Of a DNA stretch of 64,000 nt, positions 47,040-57,986 are shown piece by piece. The notes beneath the pieces are model-generated. The model saw nothing but the letters and a program-made list of their open reading frames with translations, was not told the DNA's origin and made no database searches. The first letter of the stretch is position 1. Each line of letters opens with the position of its first letter. The stretch is from Patiria miniata (lineage: Eukaryota; Echinodermata; Asteroidea; Valvatida; Asterinidae). The DNA is taken from assembly GCF_015706575.1 (NCBI RefSeq), contig NW_024037074.1, positions 27,517,334-27,581,333 on the forward strand. Reading direction: 5' to 3'. The position numbers and the translations under genes were made by a program.

Positions 47040-48240
47040 TAGACAAACACAGCTATTTCAACTGTTTGAAATGACTCAGGTCTTGTGATGACACCGTCAT
47101 GATGTCACACAATTTCATGTATTAATTCAATGTATTACAAATGCCTATTTAAGGTGACGACACATGACATGTCATGACTTCAACATGACGGCACTCGAAT
47201 GTTCACGTATAACACATCCTGGTTAAGGTATCTATCCAGGAACAACCAAATTGAACACACAATTCAGTATAACCTTTAATGTGACCTTGCATGACATGTG
47301 ATGACGTCATTATGAGTCATTTGAATTCCGATCTTTAGCAAATCCCGGTTTAGGTTCATATCAAGTTATAACCAAAGTGGACATACAGTTCTTTAAATAT
47401 AGGCCTTAGCAAAAAATATCGCTTTAATTTGACGTCACATGACATGTGAGGACGTCAGCATAATGTCACTTAAATTTTCATCTATAACACATCCCGGTAT
47501 AGAAACATCAAGTCACAACCAAATACAGCCTTTGGTTCTTTACGTATAGGCCTCAGAAAAAAGCCCCTTTAGCGTGACGTCACATGACATGTGATGACAT
47601 CATCTTGACGCATTTCAATTTTCTAAAACACACCCACTCTCTTTGTATCTACAAAGATTCAACCCAATCGAACTTGTGCTTCTGAAGGCTTTGAAAAATG
47701 CATCTTAAATTTAACGTTCCTTGACACCTGATGACGTACTGTACTTAAAATTGTATCGATATCACATGTGATGTACATGACATGTCATGGCGTAACAATG
47801 ACGTCACTTAATTTTCATCCATAACCCACCCCGGTCTAGGTACTTACGAAGCTTTAACAAGCTGAACATGCAAATCTGTAGATGTAGTGATTTGAACATG
47901 CCTCTTTAATGTGGCGTCACTTCAATTTTCATCTGAAACACATCCCGGTCTGTATACCTACCGATTCACCAAGTTATGACCAAATCAGACCTATTGTTCT
48001 ATCGATACTTAGCCTTAGAAAAATGCCCCTTTAATGTTACGTCACATGACATGTGATGACGTCATAATGACGTCACTTAAAATGTAATATATAACACATC
48101 TCGGTTTATATACACATCAAGGTACAACCAAATCGAACCTAGTACATTAGATATAGGACTTATAAAAGTACTCCTTTAATATCAAGTCACATGACATGTG
48201 GTGACGTCATCATGACGTCCATCTTCGATACAGGAGTTCA
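47040..48240 (+). repeat. ~146-bp satellite rich in TGACGTCA palindromes
   Basis: Units centre on 'GTCACATGACATGTGATGACG', followed by 'TAATGACGTCACTT(A)AA', 'TTTTCATCTATAACACATCC', 'CGGT...TACAACCAAAT' and 'TATAGGCCTTAGAAAA'. The core recurs near 47166, 47291, 47440, 47585, 47776, 48045 and 48191, with one unit worn. Seven perfect TGACGTCA octamers are present. No gene is visible. Confidence 0.85.
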
Positions 48241-48411
48241 CAATTGGGTCTTTACCTATGTTAAGTTTCTTGGGGATGTGACTTGTTTATGTCAAAAGTA
48301 CAGGGTGGGATAAAACATGTACAAAGTCCCCGGGATTTGAGGCGAAACCACACAAAAAAAACGAGAAAGAACAAAAGTTTTAACAAAAACAAAGGCTTTT
48401 CCGCTTAAAGG

Positions 48412-48896
48412 TATAGTCCATCATTTGTAATTTCTGCATTTTGTTCGTTTGAAGCAACAAAAGTGCTCAAAAAATGACGAAGGGTGCAGCTGCACAACTA
48501 ACCCGATGAAATTTCAGCTCATCTTCAGCTGTATATTCTGAGAAAAACGTTGCTGAATCATGTGTTGAATTGGGCCTGAATTCAGCGTCCAAAAAAACGT
48601 TCTCACTGAGCCGATTGCAGCTACGCGATGTCGAGCACCGATCCGACGAATTATAGCAACCCCGCGCGCATGTGCGTCGTGCCAAAGCTTGCGTGCACTT
48701 CGCCGAATAGAAACAACGAACTACTAACAGACATTTTTTGGAAGGCCTTCTTTCGTTGATTTCTTCAAAATGACAGCTTGCCAGAAAGAAAACTTTCACA
48801 GGGAGTTTAGTTCTCTTACTATCTTTCAACCAAGTATGCTTTTCAACAATAGTTACGCCAGTTACTTTTTAGATAGCTGCAAATGATGGACTCTAT
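48412..48896. mobile_element. 485-bp MITE with TATAGTCCATCATTTG ends
   Basis: The left end 'TATAGTCCATCATTTG' and right end 'CAAATGATGGACTCTATA' are inverted repeats with a one-base difference and TA at the edges, which could be a TA target duplication. The 120-codon minus-strand frame inside (48467-48829) has no recognised domain. Confidence 0.75.
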
Positions 48897-48919
48897 ATAT
48901 AGCTTTAAAACTGTAAAGC

Positions 48920-49100
48920 AAACAAAAAAGGGTTTCGGCTTCTGCCGAAGCAGCTAAAACTTTCATGAAAACAATAGCCTAAAAAAATCTGAAGGAAAAC
49001 AAGAGTTGTTTCGGCACACTTGCCGAAAGAGCTTAAAATAAAAAAGAATCTGAAGGAAAACAAAGAGCTGTTTCGGCGGACTTGCTGCAACAGCTAATTA
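48920..49100 (+). repeat. ~63-bp minisatellite before the unit-4 coding exon
   Basis: 'AATCTGAAGGAAAACAA(G)AG' then '(T/C)TGTTTCGGC', 'CTTGC(C/T)G' and 'CAGCTAA' repeats about three times, ending roughly 170 bp before the splice acceptor of unit 4. Confidence 0.75.
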
Positions 49101-49274
49101 TGACAAAATACTGGTTTTTTTCTCAAGACATCAACAATATGTTACTCTTTTAAGAGTTTCAAAAGTCTTACCCTGATGTTATTTCCCAGGTTTTCTGACC
49201 CCAATAGTTTATCTTCTCTTCCCCTTTTGTTCGCATTATTTTTCGACCCCTCTCCCTTATTTTTTTCTTTACAG

Positions 49275-50108
49275 ATGAAGATTTGTGTGGCAACTATGCT
49301 TTCAATCGCCTTCATTCTGGGTAAATCTGTCAAGCTCCGAGCTTCAGTTACTAGGCAGGTTCCTTCGGGCGGTGATGGTACGCCTCCGGTGTGTCAGCAG
49401 TGCTGCCAGGGACCTGCTGCAATACCCGGCATACCAGGTCTGCCTGGGCCAGCAGGACCGATGGGGCCGTATGGTCAGCCGGGGTCAAAGGGCGATGCAG
49501 GTCAGCAAGGTCAAAAAGGTGAGATTGGTCAGATTGGACCTATGGGTGAGCAGGGAGCACCTGGGAAGCATGGGCCTAAAGGTGACGACGGGATGGGTCT
49601 GCCCGGCAAGAAAGGTCCGAGAGGGCCACCAGGTTTAGATGGAGCAACCGGGGAAACCGGTGTCAAAGGTCAAAAGGGTGAGCCAGGGGAGACAGCAGAC
49701 GACTCCAACCAGCGGGTGGCATTCACCGTGGTGAGGACGAGCCCCTCGGGTACCTCTAGCAGTCACGACACCCGTTTGCCCTTCCAGGAGACCGAGACGC
49801 TTATGCCGGGTACCATCTTCGATCTCGATACCGGTACATTCACTTGTAATGCGCCGGGCACCTACGCATTTACGTTTTCTGTTCTTAAGTTTATCAGCAG
49901 CGATAACCTGTATGTACATCTTGTTAAAAACAACTACAGGGTAATTACTACCCATGAAGCATCAAGTCAACATGGTCAGGTGTCTGCTAGCGTGGTGCTG
50001 GCTCTGCAGAATGGAGACACGGTGTATCTAACTATATACGGTAGGGTCCATGGTACTTCCACAGAACATTTCTCCTCATTCAGTGGCGTCCTCCTTTGGC
50101 CCGAGTAA
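49275..50108 (+). CDS. Secreted collagen-stalk C1q-domain protein, unit 4
   Basis: The product is 277 residues. CTTTACAG directly precedes ATG 49275, so the in-frame upstream codons belong to the intron. A signal peptide covers residues 1 to about 23 ('MLSIAFILG' core). The cysteine cluster 'VCQQCC' at 40-45 lies just before the stalk and suits inter-chain disulfides. Residues 46-138 are collagen Gly-X-Y triplets, about six longer than in unit 1, with 'KGD' and 'KGE' triplets and one break at 'GDDGMGLPG'. Residues about 146-277 form the C1q head, ending 'FSGVLLWPE'. No damage is visible. The conserved promoter and exon pair at 41.0-43.9 kb makes this the most complete gene of the array. A role in pattern recognition is likely by family, but the ligand is unknown. 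Confidence 0.93.
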   Translation: MKICVATMLSIAFILGKSVKLRASVTRQVPSGGDGTPPVCQQCCQGPAAIPGIPGLPGPAGPMGPYGQPGSKGDAGQQGQKGEIGQIGPMGEQGAPGKHGPKGDDGMGLPGKKGPRGPPGLDGATGETGVKGQKGEPGETADDSNQRVAFTVVRTSPSGTSSSHDTRLPFQETETLMPGTIFDLDTGTFTCNAPGTYAFTFSVLKFISSDNLYVHLVKNNYRVITTHEASSQHGQVSASVVLALQNGDTVYLTIYGRVHGTSTEHFSSFSGVLLWPE

Positions 50109-50284
50109 ACAAAATTAATCAGGCGAATATACACGTGAAGACGTTTGCCAAATTTTCAATCGCTTCTCCGTTTACCCGAAACAGTGTAAAATTTAAAATA
50201 TTTCGTTATCAAAAAGTTACTTGGAACTGTTGTTCGCGCGTTTAGTACGGCATTGTATTCACGAATGGTTCTGCGTGCTAAATT

Positions 50285-51660
50285 GTAGCACTGTGTATAA
50301 GCATCATTTAAAAAGAATCTAATAACATACTTACTTAATGTTCTGAAATCGTTATCATGTTTGGAACTTTAGTACATACACCTAATAATGTAGAAATAGA
50401 CGAAACGCCATTTAATTTAAAAACCTGTGAATTGTCATTTTTTGTTGACTATGACAAATGATTACATTGACCGTCAAACACACAGCAATTCAGAGATACT
50501 TTTTTGAATGCATATACATTCAGATCATAGTATTTCTTACATTAAAATGATTGTAAACTAGACTAGTCGGCCGACGAGTAGTTTAGAAAAGGTCAAATTG
50601 GAACTAAATATAATAACTGCAATGTCGATACGTCATCCACATATTCACACAAACGTATCGGTTGCGCTTTTGTTAAGATGCGCTGAAAGTGCCCGGATCG
50701 GTGCGGATTGGTGCGGATTGCATTCGTTGTATAAATTAGGTTTCTGATTATTTGTTCTTGGTTCATGCCCTCGGAAGCATGTCCACAGACACCGGTTTAA
50801 CCCTGATTTCCAAATACATTTCTCACATCCAACTTCAATTAATTAAAAACAAAGTGTATTTATGGATTAAGGGCTTTACTCATTTTCTTATGTAGGTGGA
50901 GACACGCCCGAGCATCAGTTGTTTATAAGCTATTTTAATTAATTAATCAATTAATTACTTAATTTAAGCAGTTGCATTTGAATTGCACCACATGACTAAG
51001 AACATTCACAACCTTCATAGCTAACCTTATTTTTTGTTTCCATGTGAATGAGAATTTCACATGTTTTAATTTGATTGTTTCTAATTGCAGCTAATTGACT
51101 TTGAGAGTTTAATTTTGATAAAAATTAAGTGTTGTTTATGATTCAATGCAATTTAATTGTTGGTTGTTAATATGACACTATCATAGAAAAAAAGCATTGT
51201 TTTTGTCTCACGTTTGCCAGTTACAATACATTTAACAGCTTATAATTGATTGTAAGAAAAGTGTTGCTTAATTTATGGTACATTTTGATTATATCGCTTG
51301 TTTAACAGGTAAGTAACATACAACACGAATCATGTGATAAGTATGGAATATAACTACTCAGAAAATGTAATTAAGAAATGAAAACTTCAACATTTGATAA
51401 TGTGGAAATTAAACTACATGCCGCTTTTAAAACGCCTTTGGCTAGAATTCATTTATGGTTCAACAAGGGTTGTAAAACACTCTGTGTTTGGACAAAGTCA
51501 ATCGAATTCACAGGAAAGTAACAGCACGACGCCTGGTTGACTGTTTTACTTGAATTTGAAATAATTTGTCGTTGTTATGAACGATAAACAATTTGACTTT
51601 TGTGAACTTTAATCTTTAATTGATTAAAATTATAATTGCTCTAATATGATATTAAAATTA
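50285..51660 (+). repeat. Conserved 3' flank of C1q-like unit 4
   Basis: Partner of 29270-30430. It includes the motif block 'GCCCGGATCGGTGCGGATTGG' at about 50690. Otherwise AT-rich and without a gene. Confidence 0.7.
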
Positions 51661-51739
51661 TGCCAGACAAAGTCAATGATATACTTTGAATTGCTGTTGC
51701 ATGTTTGTTTTTTGTTTTTTTCTTGCAAGTCTGGATGAT

Positions 51740-51975
51740 CAAATTTAGGGCTGGGGTTCAAAGGTCGAGTGTAGAGTGGTTGAGATGAGTGGGTTTCACG
51801 GTCGGGATGGGGGTTGAGGGTGGGTGGGGGTTGACGATGAAGGGGTTGGAGGTTGATGGATATGGGGTTTCGAGGACGGTGGTTTCGAGGTTGGTGTTTC
51901 GGGTCAGTGGACGTAGGGTAAGGGTTGAGGATAGGTTTGTGTTTAGAGAGGGAGGGGCATGCCAAAGTCCCTCCC
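51740..51975 (+). repeat. G-rich minisatellite, unit 4
   Basis: G/T/A-rich strand with 'GGGGGTTGAGGGTGGGTGGGG', 'GGTTTCGAGG' and 'GGGTAAGGGTTGAGGATAGG', ending 'GGGAGGGGCATGCC'. Same order and end as 14090-14290 of unit 1. Confidence 0.7.
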
Positions 51976-51999
51976 CCAAATAAATTGTTTTTAGTTGTT

Positions 52000-53250
52000 G
52001 TCTACTCATCTAGTGTCTCTGTCACAAAGTCACTATTGGTGACTCCGTCGGACGAGAAAAAAAAAAGATTTTGGAAACATGGCATACACCCCCATGAAAT
52101 AAGTTTTTAAAAAACACGCAATTCTCAGTGTGTTATATACAATACGGGTACAATACGTGTATCTACTACAAAATCTTACAAATTCCAAAAAAAATCACAT
52201 ATATACAAATCCACAATGACAATAACTACAAGTTTTGTTTTGGAAACGTTAATCGAATGTAAATGTTACATTTTCAGAAATCCACTCCTGCAAATTTGGT
52301 TCAAGTTCCTTCAAAATTCAGGTGTAAAAGGCTTTCACAAACTCCAATCATTTCAAAATAAATTAGTTCTCAAAATTTGGCTTTTCTGAAACTTATAGTA
52401 ATTTACTATGTACCAAATTTACCTCGAAATTCTATTTATTGTACCTCAAATTCCACAATCAAATTTCTCTTTCAAATTATATTGAGAGTATTTCCAATTC
52501 CTAAACATTCAAAATCTTAGATTTTTTTCCAAATTCCAAAAATCTGCAATTTACCAAACACACTTTCAATAATTCTAAAATTTCAAATTTTACAATATGT
52601 CTATTCAAAGTTGCCTTCCAAGTCAAATTTCGTAAACAATTTCCGATCAAAATTTTAAATTACGCAGTAACGTTATGGCTTACTTCGTATAGGCTCATTA
52701 TTGTGAAGGGTGATTTTGTGTTTCCCAAGGTGGTCCTCCCAGGCAGATCGGTTAGAGTTTCTTGGTAGTTCCCGAAGAGTCCGTTGATTTCACTTTGTTG
52801 ATATGGATGGAGAGCCGGTTTGTTGTTGACATTCTTGAACGTCTCCTTGGCTGCATGTAAAATTTTAATTCAATTCTGTGACATTTATTACAATGATGCC
52901 ATTGTTTACAATAATTATGTACAAACATGTATATAAATTGCATACGGAGTACAATAATATGATATTTGATATGTAAACAGTGATTAATAATAAAGTAGCA
53001 AATTAAATGATAACATTTAGGTATAAGGTTGAGCAAAACGCTTTGTGCACTTTCCTTTGGTCAGACAAAAATACAACCAAGATACTGCAACATATAAACA
53101 TTGGATACACAAAACAAAACAAACAAAGGGATGGATCTGGAAAAAAATTCTTATTAGACATCGAAAGAGCGTTGTGAGATTTAGAGGTATCTTCATATTC
53201 AGACTCAATGACAGCAGTACCTACTATCTCAAAGATACACTGAAAATCTG
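52000..53250. other. AT-rich spacer, no recognisable gene
   Basis: Runs of 'CCAAATT', 'TTCAAAATT' and 'AATTCC' dominate 52250-52640. Open frames are short and without features. It marks the end of the C1q-like array. Confidence 0.4.
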
Positions 53251-53269
53251 TACTAGGAATTTCTAGGCT

Positions 53270-54760
53270 GCTGCAATGTGTGGCCAGCTCTTCGGGTCTT
53301 TCACAGTCTTCTTTAGTAGATTAGCATGGAACACTTTGGATTTCCATTAAGTCAATTCACGGAGCCGATCTTTTCAAGGATAGAAAGGAACCTTTTCACT
53401 GAAGGAGAACTTCATTTCTGTATCATAATGGTGTTTGTACCTAGCACTAGATTTTTGAAGCGCTCTTGGGCCATCAGACAAGAATTGTCCAACCTCTATT
53501 TCGACAGGATCTATACAGGATCCTCCTGTTGGGCCTTCTTCAATCACTCAGCGGTAACGATGTCATTCATTGGCTTCTGAAATTTAAGGGGGCGAAATGG
53601 CTTCGTATCTTGAGGCTTCGTCTGAGATCTCGTCTGGAGACTGCAGGCCTTTGGCTCATCTGGATTGTCTGGAGCTGGAACACCAAAGGCGTTATCTAAA
53701 ATGAGGTCATACACAAACCTCTGTCTTTCCAGTGACGCAAGGACTACTTACTGGTTCCACAGCAGCAGAAACTTGTCGAGCCGTCCCATCAATAATGATG
53801 CAAGTCTTGACCTCATCGATCAGCAGTAAGTTATCATCAGAAACTAGGTCACACCTAATCACAACGCCGCTACATCCACCGTCCCTGAGTACAGACACTT
53901 ATAATGTTGAACCACTCTACCAGAAGTTACAGGCATCTTCTTTGCGATGTTAGCACCACATGCAACACTTATAATTGGTAAAATTACCACATTTAAGAGT
54001 TGCATGATCATGATTGTTTCCAAAACAACATGCACCTAGACAAGATAACTTGCTTTACCATACAGGCAATCTTCTCAGAGTTTTCTGGTGAGTTCTTACA
54101 GACACGAGTGTAACACTGACAACGAGAACGAGAGGAAACTGTGCTTTCAGAAGGATCAGGAAGTGGTGACGGTGTGTCGGTGTTATGAGTTTCACCTTCT
54201 GTGAGCATAGAGGCAACTGAATTTCTGTTCTTATAACATTTTCTTGGTAATATGGCCAACTTTGTGACAGGCATACCACCGACAGAGTGCAATTGAGCCG
54301 AGTGTTGCAAATGTACACCGTTTGGCTACTGACGTTGTTTATGACAAATGTAACAAGTTACCAATGGTTTGTGTGGATTTCGAGATGTTGTAGGAGATGC
54401 CGCATAAGAAACCCCAACTTCCTAGGTTGACTAAAACTTTTCTGGTTTGGGGGTTTTCTGGAAATGAATGGGTTACCAAACATGCCACCACGAGCTTTAA
54501 GATATGCTCAGCAATCGTGGCCGTGGTATCAACATTTTGGTTGTCTTTCTTAAAAAGAAAAAACAACTGAACACTACATCCAGCTGGTCTGGCTGTTCGG
54601 AGCTTCAGTCTAAATCCATCTGCAGTAAGCTGAACCGCTTCAGTAGTGCTGATTTGAGGATTTTGTAATCGCCTGCTTCATCTGTTGAGAGTCTATAATA
54701 AACTTCATGAGCTTTTCCTGAAAGTAGTCCAATCCTCCCGACTCAATATCCATGTCAGTT
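53270..54760 (-). mobile_element. Ty3/Gypsy retrotransposon relic, gag to protease
   Basis: Read on the minus strand from 54760 down: a capsid end 'SGKAHEVYYRLSTDEAGDYK' and 'LKSALLKRF'. Next is 'LKARGGMFGNPFISRKPPNQ', then a zinc knuckle 'WYACHKVGHITKK' whose first Cys is Trp and whose last is shifted out of frame. The aspartic protease segment 'VLRDGGCSGVVIRCDLV' (53707-53898) has DGG in place of D(T/S)G. The linker before RT follows: 'DNAFGVPAPDNPDEPKACSL' and 'QTRSQTKP'. Stops and frameshifts run throughout. No RT, integrase or LTR was found in the window. A MITE lies just upstream of the gag part, at 54798. Confidence 0.85.
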
Positions 54761-54797
54761 TTTGTCGGAAAGGCGGAAAGCACAAAAAATCCGATAA

Positions 54798-55107
54798 GGC
54801 CCAAAAAAAAAAATCAGTCGGTCTCTGGTCAGCGCGCGCGTCGATTTTAATCATCCGCGTCGATCTTTTTTTTTCCAAAATGTTCCGCGGTAGCTCCAAC
54901 AGCGCCCTCTATTTCCGCATCTCCTCATTTTTTTTTAACAAAGAGCACCAAGGAATGGGAGGACACCAATGTACATGAGGACACCAAAAACGCAAAATAG
55001 TACCCACCTTGTCTGTACAATCAAAGCTAGAAGAAAAAAAAAACCGCGCCCCCGCGTCAATTCCGGAACTTCGGACTGACCAGAGACCGAATATTTTTTT
55101 TTTGGCC
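54798..55107. mobile_element. MITE, Harbinger-like, copy 2
   Basis: The left end 'GGCCC', an A-run, then 'TCAGTCGGTCTCTGGTCAG' is mirrored by 'CTGACCAGAGACCGAATA', a T-run and 'GGCC'. TAA lies directly outside both ends (54795-54797 and 55108-55110). Ends and TWA duplication match the element at 18678-19050. Confidence 0.8.
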
Positions 55108-55739
55108 TAATAACAAGCAGCTCTCTATCACCGTAACCAACAGTAGTCATTTTATCTTTCATCGATTCGATGGGTTCGTGTATGTGGCATTTTCCCTTTC
55201 AATTCCCAGGTTTTCTTTTCAAAATCTTCCTAAAATCTTTAAACTGAAAGTACCAGGAACCTTTGACTGTTTGTCATCAAGTTTTACTTTTTCTACAAAT
55301 GTACTCAATCTCTCTGGACCTCAAGATTAGGAAATTTTAGTTATTAGAAAACATCTAATTAAACAATATAGTAATAAACTAAATGTCTAAATGCTCCGGG
55401 GACGACATCACATTTTGTAGTTGAAGAAATTGGCGGTGTTAAGGCGACCGCGCTCATTGCATGTAGTGCAACACCCTGAATCCCGTTCATAAAGACACAG
55501 GTAATACATCATCATTTGTCCACACATGTAAACTCTGTGGTTTAAGAAAGAACACTACTAGGTCAAAGGCCACATGGCTTTGTTTCACCAATGGAGGGCA
55601 GTGCAGCATACAAAACAACAAAAAGCTTAAGAGCGGTCCACTTGCCCCGGTGGTCCATACAGTAGCCACACCTTCCCTAAGATATATAAATGTTGGCTAT
55701 TAAATGCGCCAGTCTCTGTTTCCCCGAGACAGCACATCA

Positions 55740-56127
55740 CTTGCATATTCCAGGAGGACGTTATTGGCGATTCCCCCTCCCTCATTAATAATCCCGTTGC
55801 TTATGAATAACACAATTTACCCAAATCTCTGCTCTATTTGTTTCAAATGATGTACTTGACTGTGAGATATTGATTAACCGCCACCCTTTTCAAGTAAAAG
55901 CAATTGTATATATAATGGCCGTAAAAATGCACATCATACCTGTGTATGATGCATCTTTGAACAGCGCCCCCTGGTTTCAGAACGAATTTGCAAGACTTAA
56001 ATTTCTCTGGCTTCTACACAGGGTTCGTGAAAAGGGCACTCGAAAATTAGTGCTGAAATGTAGACAGGTTTTTTTCCCCTCCCGGCAATCGACCGTAAAA
56101 TCGTTTTAAGTGTGCGTGTGTCTGTGT

Positions 56128-56158
<31 letters not shown>

Positions 56159-56510
56159 GGGGCTGGTACCATCTTCCAAAGGAGAGCTGTTCACATCGGA
56201 CGATCATGCACACAATCCGACATATTCCCATAGGATGTTAGTGGCCATGCCCCCCCCCCGAATATTTTATCCCAGTGCCTAGTTAATTACCTTTTAAATT
56301 ACCCCAATCTCTGTACTATTTCTTTCAAATGAGTAATAAATGTGAAATATTGCTCGAATGTCAGCCTTTTCAAGATGCAATGGCCGTAAAATGTACGTTA
56401 CAGTCGTGTATGATAAATGTTTGAACTACGCCCCCTTGATACATTGGTCCCAAAATTAAGTTGCATTACTTAGTTTTCTCTGGTTTATACACAATTGTCG
56501 CAGACAAATA
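55740..56510 (+). repeat. Tandem duplication of ~480 bp
   Basis: 'CCCAAATCTCTGCTCTATTTGTTTCAAATGA'-like sequence, 'CCTTTTCAAG', 'AATGGCCGTAAAA', 'GTGTATGAT' and 'GCCCCCT(G/T)G(G/A)T' occur at about 55813-56000 and again at 56300-56450. The shared part extends upstream to 'ATATTCC...GGA(C/T)GTTA'. A (GT)n-(G)n microsatellite separates the copies. Confidence 0.75.
56108..56161 (+). repeat. (GT)n followed by long poly-G
   Basis: About twelve GT units with one interruption run directly into about 20 G. The read-through frame on the minus strand is low complexity. Confidence 0.9.
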
Positions 56511-56519
56511 TTTGTAGGA

Positions 56520-57840
56520 CACACATTTAAAAACAAAACATACAGCTTGAAATAAGTCATTAGGTTCTATTTGCTTCAACGGAGTATTTTTATTTTCTCT
56601 TTGAAGTACGTACATCATAATTCGTCTCAAATTTCATCTGGTATGTACACCAATATACATGACACATTATAATTTCATTTAGCCGTGTACTTCAAATACA
56701 TTTTTGCTAAGACATCATCTTTCTGTACATAAGATGGGATTTTGTTTTTGCAATTAACTATACATAAACACACAAAAATAAAACTTTGCTGTCTAACTAT
56801 TTTGATTTTATGATCAAGAAAACCACGTATAGCGACTCGGTATTTAAAGCCAAGCCAATCCCTGAATATGACGTTTTGAAACCAATATGGATTAATATTC
56901 GTTTTTATCTCTCGTTACCAAAACACAGTCATAATACTTTGGAAAATAAGAATGGACAATTTCATAAGACTTTACTAAAAAATGTATCTAACTCAAGGTG
57001 CTAGCTTTGTAAGAACACACTTTCTACTTGTTTTTATTATATATTTTTTACTTTCTTTTCTTCTCTTCCAATGGTTATCTCACTCTCCTTTTACACAAAA
57101 TTATATTTAACTAATTCATATTTTACATAACATGCATTTAATTTATTCCTTTCTCTTAATTTTCCCCTCTGCTAATTATAGAACAAATAATCCATATTTG
57201 ATTTTGCTTTTCATCCCAACCAAAAAGATAATTTTAAAGTAATTTCTGCAGTGTTTATTCTATTATTATTACATAACATACATTTCATTATATCTCTCCA
57301 AACCACTTTTCACAATGTCTGCGATTTAGAAACAAATTATCTTTGTGGCTTCTTTATTACAATATTCGGTATTTACTCATTCAAAGTCTTATGGTACCGT
57401 TGAAGGTAGATTTTTCTATCTGCGTCTTCAGTTTTAGGAATTGCTTTCATCATTTGTTCTAGGAAGCCGAGAATGACTTCTTTATGCATTTGCCTCATTT
57501 GGGCCCCGCATAGTGACTCTATTATTTGGTTTAATTTAGCCTATAATATGACTCTGGACACTACGTATTGTATGTTTTTTAACTCGGCAACAAACCGTAG
57601 ACGACCATAAGCTTGACCCGACAATCCCGGATATTGTGCTGTCTTGAAATAATAGTCAAAACTATCACACTCCACCAATTGGGGTGTATTTTGCTCGTAC
57701 TATACTACTTATTCAAAAACATTTAGCTTTGTAATACAAACAGACCGAGACTCGTACATTATTAAAAGGTTTGCAATTCATGAAACAATATTAACAACAA
57801 CCACAACCTAATGAGATTCTAGTGAGTGTCCCGTTTGCGA
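56520..57840. other. AT-rich intergenic spacer
   Basis: Strongly AT-rich with no recognisable gene. It includes the presumed 3' untranslated and downstream sequence of the PAL gene, which is transcribed leftward. A 72-codon frame at 56786-57004 (+) has no features. Confidence 0.45.
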
Positions 57841-57845
57841 TCTGT

Positions 57846-57986
57846 TTAATTTTTCCACGGCGTGTTCTGCCAGACTTCGTTGCTAGGTGTAGCCTCGTCC
57901 CAGAACTTCCAGACCCGATTCGCCCCAACGTCGGCCACGTAGACGGCTCCTGAATAGACAGCGAGGTCGTGGGGCTCCACGAATTG
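57846..57986 (-). CDS. PAL terminal coding exon
   Basis: 141 nt including TAA at 57846-57848. Acceptor GTTCTTAG. Encodes 'QFVEPHDLAVYSGAVYVADV' and 'GANRVWKFWDEATPSNEVWQ', ending 'NTPWKN'. It holds the third zinc His. The chain stops in the frame of the conserved blade, so the open minus-strand frame of 88 codons here is in the wrong phase. Confidence 0.88.
   Translation of the reverse strand, partial: QFVEPHDLAVYSGAVYVADVGANRVWKFWDEATPSNEVWQNTPWKN

Noticed and set aside
47040..48240. A CRISPR-like array
   Set aside because: Units are ~146 bp with conserved, not unique, spacers in animal DNA. It is a satellite.
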